A DNA stretch of 64,000 bases from assembly GCA_012064385.1 (NCBI GenBank), contig QRDG01000063.1, positions 848,272 to 912,271 of the forward strand, written 5' to 3'. Position 1 is the first letter of the stretch. Every line of letters starts with the position of its first letter. This document shows, one piece after another, positions 57,219 through 64,000 of this stretch. The DNA comes from Puccinellia tenuiflora. Its lineage: Eukaryota > Streptophyta > Magnoliopsida > Poales > Poaceae. The notes beneath the pieces are model-generated. The model was not told the DNA's origin and ran no database searches. It saw only the letters and a list, made by a program, of their open reading frames with translations. The translations under genes were made by a program, and so were the position numbers.

Positions 57219-60200
57219 TGTAACAGCCCTAACTTGGTAACGAAAAAAATACGAAGAATTTTTCCACTTTTGCTTTGCATCCTTTGCATCATGGCATGCA
57301 TGTGAACTTGTCATTTCTAACAAATGCACCTTGTTTTGGAAATCAATTGTAATGGGAAGCCAACCTTCCAAAACCTCCAACCAAATGTTTACTCAACTTT
57401 TCAACCAACCATCCTTGGACTCTCAACTTGTTTTGGAAGTTCCATATTTTTGCCTCTTATCCTCAATTCTCAAATTCCAAGTTTTGTCAATCGGGAAATA
57501 TATATGAGAATTCAATTTGGCTTATTTCAAACTACACTTTTGGAACCAAGTTAGGCTCTCCAAAATTTCAAACTAAACCATGGGAAACTCCAGTATTATT
57601 GCTAGGGTCTCCATGAATAATTTCAATATTTTTGGGTTTGTATAAATGCTCCAATTAAATGCATTTTGGTTTTTGCTCCAAATTACCCTAACTAAAAGAT
57701 ATGAACAAATGTTGGGCAAACTAATTTATTTGACCTCACCAATTTTTGTGGTGGTTCTACAAGGTAATTAAAGACTTCATGAATTTTTCTGGGATTTTAG
57801 AAAGTTTCCTTGTGCCCCAAATAAATTGTCAAAGTTGCTCTGGGGACCTGTTTGTTTTGGTTTCAAATTGTCCAGGGACCTTTTTGCGAATCTCTTTTTC
57901 CCTGTCTCACCTTCCTCACTGTGCTCCATGGCACTGGCGCCATGCCGCACGCCACCGTGGCCCGTGGACGATGAGGACGCTGCCCATGCCGCTCACCTGC
58001 TCCTCCTCTCACCCCCGATCCTTTTCCTCCCCTAATTTTCCCGGATCGAGTCACGGTTCATCCCCAGAGTTTCCTCTCTACGGCCGTGGTCATCGAGCTC
58101 CCGATTCGCCGTTGTTGGAGTGTCCCGGGACGAACAGACGCCGCCAACACGTCCGCCTTGACCTCCTCTTCCTCCCCACCGGAGGAATCGACCCGGGAGG
58201 CCCAACATCGACGCGGGCATCCTCGACTTCGTCCGCCTCTGGCCGCCGCTTTTCCTCTCTCCCCCGAGCTCCTCGCCGCTAATTTCGGCCACCCCTGCTT
58301 CGTCGCGAGCACCACCACGCCAGGGTGAGCATCGCCCCATTTTAACCTCTCCCGCGCTCCCGATTTCCCTCTCCCTCCGCCCGTATTTGGTCGCCGGCGG
58401 CGTACGCTGCGTCAGCAGCGTCAGCACGCGTGCGTCCACTGCAACCGCGCGCGCCCGGCCTGGCCCCCGGCCTGACCGGCCACGAGGCCGGGGCCTCTCG
58501 GGTCCCTGCCCGGCCATATGGGCCGGCCCGGTGGCCGGGGCCTCTCGGGCTGTGCCCCGGACATAATGGCCGGCCTGCACCGGCCTGGCCGGCCTGTTTG
58601 AGGAATAGGGTTTCCCTTTTTAATTTTTAAGCGGTGTTTGATAATCGATAATTAATTGAAAAATGCTTCAAATTCGACGAATCAAATTTCACAATGTTCG
58701 GTAAAACAAACTCTACCCTTTGGGATCATTGTAACCTTCTTTTGGAATTATTTTCTTTTGGTTATTTAAGAATTCCCAAAATAGGTTAAATAATGCCTAA
58801 TTTGAGAAATCCATAACTTATTCAATATTTGTCCAAAATTTATGAAATAAATATCAAAGTGGTCAACTTGTCAAATGCTATCAACCCATGCACTTATCAC
58901 ACCATGATCACAAACTTTTATTTGATGTTATTCATAAATTGTTTAAATTAATTAAATTCAATTATTTAATTAATTTGCTATTTATTCATCGGTGCTCCGA
59001 AAATTACAAATAAATTACCGAATTGATCGGAAGAACGAAACCTATCTATTCATGTCATGTTCATGCATAATTGAGCCACTTCTCTACTAATTTGATAATT
59101 TATAAAGAATTGTGGTCACTAATATAAATATGGGGTTGGTTCCAAATAATTGCACTAATTATTTGGCTCCCCATTTAATTTTGTTTTTAATATATAGGAT
59201 GGTATCTTTGCATCAATTGGACATGTCATCATGTGATTGAGCATTGCATCTTGTGTTCGTGTGATTTATGTGTGCTTTGTTTTTCGTTTGGGTATCGATA
59301 GATTCCGGAGTCGAGGGTCTCTCTAACTACCCCGACGAGCAGTACTTCACGACCGGGCAGCAAGGCAAGAGATAACCTAACCTTCTTGGCATCTAGCATC
59401 CTATGATTTTTATCAAATTATTTTATCCACCATATTATTTGCATGCGATTCAAATGTCTTTTTGGTAAATATTAGAATATCGTATGAATGCATGTTCTTC
59501 CCCGAGCCAATCACATGTATCCCTACCTATGAAACCTAGGGTTGAAGTGTTGGCCGAGATAAAGATAGAATTGTTGTATTCATATGCTTAGTTATGCTTA
59601 GCAATGCTTATATAAATGCTTTATGTCCGTTATTAATTCCATAATTGTTTATGTTGATGGAATGATTCGGGCACGGTGGATAATGGTGATGCTTAATTAA
59701 AATGCTAAGACGGTTCGGGTGAGTTTCCATCGCGGATGGTGTTTTGCCTCACTCTAGCCCCTAGGAGCGAGTTCTTGTCTCTAGAACCAAGATCGAGCAA
59801 GCTGCCATTGGTGGGTGTATGGGCGCCTTACCGACCGAATAATTTGTGAGGGGCTTGTCAAGGGTCCTCTAGTTCGAGCTTTCCATTTGCGCGTGAGTTG
59901 TGTGGGTGGAAAAAGGAACGAGGATGGTGGTGTTTAGGATGTGGCCGCGGGGCAGGGCGCTGGGAGCGCTTAACCTGTCCTTCCGCACACGGATGGTCCT
60001 TGAGTAAGCCTCATGCAATGTAAAGGTCTAACCGCGCCCGCTTGCCGGCCTTCCCCGGAAGAGGGCCAACTAGGTGAGCCGGACGGTACCAATGGATAAG
60101 GAGCTGGGATTCCCTTGGAACCTGGCGACTTCAAATAGTACACCCCTGCAGGGTTTAATCTTTTCGAAAAGCCGTGTCCGCGGTTATGGACGACTTGGGA

Positions 60201-60956
60201 ACGGATATACGAGACCATAGATAATTTTTTTAACCTAATTGATATGGCAGCTAGAGGTTGCATAATCAACTGAGATAAAGGTTCATTTCCTCGAGGGGGA
60301 GTCGAGGGAGTGCCTTGTGTGAGATGAGTGGTGATGGTTGTAAGTAGGTTCGCCGAGAACCGAAGATGATAATGTTACTCTCTTACCCCCTTTATAAAAA
60401 TACTCTGATTAGACGAAAGCCATGTGTCTTTTATGTTCGGTTTATGAAAGTTAGCTTTATGCAAAGGAAATACATATAAAGCTTTAGAGCCCCCGTCAGT
60501 CATTGGGCCTATATCGCCCTACTAATCTTGTGAGTACATCGTACTCAGTCTCTCTTTGCTGCCTCTATGATTTTGTATTTCAGAGGAGGACGACACCGAG
60601 CAACTAGGTGGGTTCTTCGTTGACGTCGACTACTAGTCTGGGGTTCCCAGGTGGCAGCTTGGGACCGTGGAACAAGCTGGCTTGGGTGATGTTTATTGTA
60701 GGCCTCTTAGGCCATATATTTTGCTTCTTGTTGTTAGACAACACTACCCGCTTCCGCTTGATGACTTGTTGGATCTGTGATCCTTTTGCTGTGTAATATT
60801 TGTATTCTTCTCGTTATATGAGTTGCTATATGTTTTGTGTCGTAGAGTCATGCTTTGTGCCAGTTCTGTTCCACAAGTCTCGATCTTTGTATTATACCTT
60901 GATGGTTGTGCCAACTACATAGCCTCACCGTATAATTCCGAGGTCGGGGCGTTACA
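57219..60956 (+). repeat. Chromovirus 3' LTR (3738 bp)
   Basis: Same ends as the 5' LTR, about 99.4% identical by eye. Confidence 0.95.
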
Positions 60957-60961
60957 CACGG
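60957..60961. repeat. Chromovirus target-site duplication, right (CACGG)
   Basis: Identical to 48612-48616. Confidence 0.95.
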
Positions 60962-62015
60962 TGAGTCCAACCCGGCCAACTCTACAAGTGCAAGGCGTCG
61001 TGAGCTAGTGAGGAATCGTGCAAACATGCCAACTGCTTCACAGGCTCAGCTAGTGGTTGATGAAGCAAGGCAACGACGAGAAAGAGAAGCAGCAAGAGCT
61101 CGGGAGGCAGAGAGGGACAGAGCGTTAGTGGGTGCTGCCAACCCACCTCAGCCAACCCGGGTGCACGAGGAGGTGACTTCTCCTGGTGCTTCCCCAGCAT
61201 TAACAGGACCAGAGTGTTTGTCTGATGCCATCAGGTCCGAGTCCTTCCCCAGCAGTTTCAAGGAGCCGCGCAAGGTTCCAAATTATGAGCCCAACATGGA
61301 CCCGACCTCTTGGTTGGGTACATACGAGATGGCGATGAGTATTCGCAATGCCACAGGAAATCTGTGTGCCAAGTTCATGTATCTTATGATGGAGGGAGCA
61401 GCCAAGGTTTGGATGCGCAACTTGCCTCCTAGGTCAATCAACTCTTGGGAGCAATTGAAGGCGGCTTTTATTCAGAACTTCCAGGGCACATGCAAAAAGC
61501 TCAGCACCATTGAGGACCTGGAGCGGTGTGTCCAGAGGAAGGGCGAGTCAGCAAGGCACTGGATGAAGCGCGTCTCAGAGATCATTAACTCCTCACAAGG
61601 ACTCCCACCAGTTTCAGTGCTAATGGCGATGGAGAGAAATTGCAGTTACAACCCCTTGAGTTGGAAGCTAGGTCGTATGAAGGAGAGCCTGAATCAAGGT
61701 ATTCCCCTTACGATTGGTGAGATCATGGCAGGTGCTAATAAGCACGCTGCCACAGACAAAACAAAGGATCAGGAGGAAGGGACCAAAGGACAAGGTGGCA
61801 ATGGCCAGAATCAGAACCAGAATCAAGGTGGTGGCAAGAGGCCGTATGGAGACAACTCTGACCTAGTGGCCAACACAAACACTGGAGTCAGACGCAAGGA
61901 CAATAATTCTGGTGGATACCAAGGCCGTACTCCAAGCACAGAGGAGGTCTTAAGAATTCCATGCCCTAAACACGCCAAGAACGGTAGATGCGGTCATACT
62001 TGGGGCAGTGCGTAG
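60962..62015 (+). pseudogene. Gag, C-terminal part of interrupted frame
   Basis: In frame with 47304-48616 across the nested insertion. An Arg/Glu-rich helix (QRREREAARAREAERDRA) precedes the retrotransposon Gag domain (YEMAMSIRNATG, FMYLMMEGAAKVWMRNLP, SWEQLKAAFIQNFQGT, LERCVQRKGESARHWMKRV) and a Gln/Asn/Gly-rich linker. The zinc-knuckle start CPKHAKNGRCGHT is cut by a one-base shift near 62000; GQC and a Gly/Asn-rich tail follow in another frame to a stop near 62160. Confidence 0.85.
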
Positions 62016-62293
62016 ATCTGCAGCGCGCCAGGTTCCAAGGGCCAGGAGGAGGTAACAACAATGGTGGTTATAGAGGAAACAATGGAGCCGGAGGACCCGG
62101 CAATAACGGTGGAGGAGCCGGCAATAATCCAAACCAACCTCAAGGAGGAGGTAACCAGTAGGGCGGGTTCCAGCAGAACCCGAAGCAGCTCAATGATGGC
62201 AATGGTCAGTAATATGTCACAACTCGGCAGCAAAACCCGAGTCGTGGCAGCTACCATGTCTTCACAACCAGTACGTCCAAACGTTCCAAGAAG

Positions 62294-63040
62294 TTGAAAG
62301 TTAGAGCAGTTAATGCAGTAGAGCCGGCCCTTCCACAGTGGCTCAGGTGGTCAGAGCAAACCATCACATGGAGTCGGGCAGATCATCCTCCAAGAGTCGA
62401 CGAGGCAGGACAGCTAGCCTTGGTAGTAGCACCTCAAGTTGGGGGCTATACATTGAACAAAGTGCTTATGGATGGTGGAAGCAGTATCAACATCTTATAT
62501 TATGACACATTCAAGAGGATGCAGCTGCAAGATAGACAACTAATTCCAACAGAGACAGTGTTCCATGGGATAGTACCAGGGAAGTCGGCCAAGCCCATTG
62601 GTAAGATTTACCTCGAGGTCGCTTTGGCACAGTGGAGAATTTCGTTCAGAGATTATGCCTTTTGAGGTAGTGGATCTTAAGAGTCCATACCACGCTCTCT
62701 TTGGTCGACCTGCATACTTTAAGTTTATGGCCAGACCATGTTATGTGTACTTGAAGCTCAAGATGCCAGGTCCAGTAGGAGTCATTACAGTTAATGGCAG
62801 CAGACAGATGGCATTGGAGTGCGAGTTAGATGATGCAGCTATGGCTGAGACAGCTTGTGCTCAAGAGGAGCTGAAATTTTACAAGGCAAACGTGGACCTG
62901 GAGGACAACCGGTCCTTAAGAAGCCGGTCACAGAGGAGAAGATGAAATTCAAGTCAGCTCAGGACACAAAGCAAGTCGACTTTACCCCTGATGACTCTTC
63001 CAAGCAGTTCACCATTGGGGCACACCTCTCTGATAAATAG
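62294..63040 (+). pseudogene. Pol, aspartic protease region (frameshifted)
   Basis: First part 62294-62640: ALPQWLRWSEQTITW, then the protease core VLMDGGSSINILY, where DGGSS replaces the usual DTGAS-like motif, as in Tat-lineage elements. A shift near 62640 leads to 62640-62945 (MPFEVVDLKSPYHALFGRPA, YLKLKMPGPVGVITV). Another shift near 62940 leads to a segment ending at a TAG at 63038. Confidence 0.8.
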
Positions 63041-64000
63041 GAAAGCGCGCTCGTAGAGTTCATCCGTAAGAACCGGGACGTCTTTGCATGGAAGCCATCT
63101 GACATGCCAGGAGTCCCGAGAGAACTCGCCGAGCACAGCTTACATGTTAATCCTAATGCAAGACCAGTTAAGCAGGGTCTGCGCAAGTTCCATGATGACA
63201 GGAGGAAAGCCATAGGAGAAGAGGTGGCTCGGCTCCTCGCAGCCGAGTTCATCAAGGAAGTCTTTCACCCAGAGTGGGTGGCCAATCCAGTGTTAGTGCC
63301 AAAGAAGACAGGAGAGTTGCGTATGTGCATCGACTTTACGGGCCTAAACAAGCATTGCCCTAAGGACCCGTTCGCATTACCCTCGTATCGACCAGATCAT
63401 CGACTCCACAGCGGGGTCAGAATTGCTTTGTTTCTTGGATGCATATTCAGGGTACCATCAGATCAGACTCAACATAGAGGATGAGCTGAAGACGTCCTTC
63501 ATTACGCCCTTTGGAGCATTTTGTTACACAACAATGCCCTTTGGACTCAAGAATGCAGGAGCTACATATCAGAGATGTATCCAGAATTGTTTCAAAAAAC
63601 AGATTGGAAGGAATATTCATGCTTATGTGGATGATGTAGTTGTCAAGTCTCAGAAAGACGACTCTCTGATAGCAGACCTGACAGAAACGTTTGAGAACCT
63701 ACGCAAGTACAAGATGAAGCTCAACCCGACCAAGTGTGTTTTGGAGTCCCTGCTGGCAAACTCCTAGGCTTCATCGTTTCAGAGAGAGGCATTGAGTAAA
63801 ATCCAGAGAAAATCAAGGCTATCCATAACTTGCAGAAGCCGACTTGTCTGAAGGACGTTCAAAAGCTCACTGGATGTGTGGCAGCTCTAAGCAGGTTTAT
63901 TTCAAGACTCGGGGAGAAGGCGGGTCCTCTCTACCGACTCCTGAAGAAGTCAGATAAATTCCTATGGGATGAAGAAGCTGACCGTGCTTTTGAGGAGTTG
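63041..64000 (+). pseudogene. Pol, reverse transcriptase and start of RNase H (frameshifted, runs off window)
   Basis: FIRKNRDVFAWKPSDMPGVP, then HCPKDPFALP at the end of the first RT block. A shift near 63382 leads into LLCFLDAYSGYHQIRLN and TTMPFGLKNAGATYQR, then the catalytic YVDDVVVKS at 63625-63651. A second shift near 63750 precedes GFIVSERGIE (stop near 63798), TCLKDVQKLTGCVAALSRFI and the RNase H start FLWDEEADRAFEEL at the window end. YVDD and the FGLKNAGATYQR block are intact, but the frame is broken at least three times. Confidence 0.85.

Larger units (their letters stand above)
48617..60956 (+). mobile_element. Chromovirus-like Gypsy retrotransposon, complete, 12.34 kb
   Basis: 5' LTR 48617-52372, tRNA-Met primer site, gag-pol 52767-57134, polypurine tract, 3' LTR 57219-60956, perfect 5-bp target duplication. 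Domain order is Gag-protease-RT-RNase H-integrase with a chromodomain-like C-terminus. Comparing the LTRs by eye gives roughly two dozen substitutions in 3.73 kb (about 0.6%) plus a few indels and one 18-bp duplication, so the insertion is recent. Confidence 0.95.
60962..64000 (+). mobile_element. Tat-type Gypsy element, continuation
   Basis: Resumes gag after the chromovirus and runs through protease and RT into RNase H, leaving the window before integrase and the 3' LTR. Several frameshifts and stops in pol show it is much older than its insert. Confidence 0.9.

Overview
This 64 kb window is plant nuclear DNA and almost certainly comes from a Triticeae grass (wheat, barley, rye or Aegilops type). 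The Copia element at the left edge has the LTR terminus and tRNA-Met primer site I know from the Angela/WIS/BARE-1 group. Most of the window is nested transposons, low-copy genes are sparse and GC-rich, and a large CACTA element carries AGTCCCGGTTGG-type subterminal repeats. Family names come from memory of motifs and were not searched.

Layout, left to right. 1-7210: minus-strand Copia element with an uninterrupted 1324-codon gag-pol; its left LTR is cut by the window edge. It lies in, or directly beside, a Gypsy-type LTR (7211-10111). That LTR abuts a broken F-box pseudogene (10112-11187, minus). 11188-13277 is AT-rich spacer with two short inverted repeats. 13278-14360 is an intact, probably organelle-targeted PPR gene. 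14361-26660 is mostly non-coding. It holds a diverged 2.2-2.3 kb tandem duplication (16743-21246), a probable retroposon tail near 23140, and a short intact GC-rich gene of unknown function (25574-26056).

26660-36120: LINE fragments, one split by a CACTA transposon (26939-35082) with a 3-bp GGA target duplication. The CACTA carries a decayed Tnp2 transposase gene, a decayed multi-exon gene ending in a Ulp1-like (C48) peptidase, several tandem arrays and hairpin-forming repeats. 36118-42146: AT-rich DNA and a degenerate LINE (RT, zf-RVT, RNase H). This LINE was hit by a short-LTR Copia element, and 1.1 kb of the LINE/Copia junction is duplicated.

42147-64000 is a three-level nest. A LARD-like LTR element (42147 onward, duplicated primer-binding site) was entered at 46845 by a Tat-type Gypsy element. 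That element was split at 48617 by a young chromovirus-like Gypsy (48617-60956, LTRs about 3.74-3.76 kb, perfect 5-bp CACGG target duplication). The interrupted Gypsy resumes at 60962 and runs off the window, with many frameshifts in pol.

Only two loci look like intact host genes: the PPR gene and the unknown 160-aa gene. The rest records successive insertion and decay. The Copia and the inner Gypsy are the youngest insertions; the LINEs, the CACTA and the Tat-type Gypsy are old and damaged. I saw no convincing tRNA, rRNA, CRISPR or prokaryotic feature.
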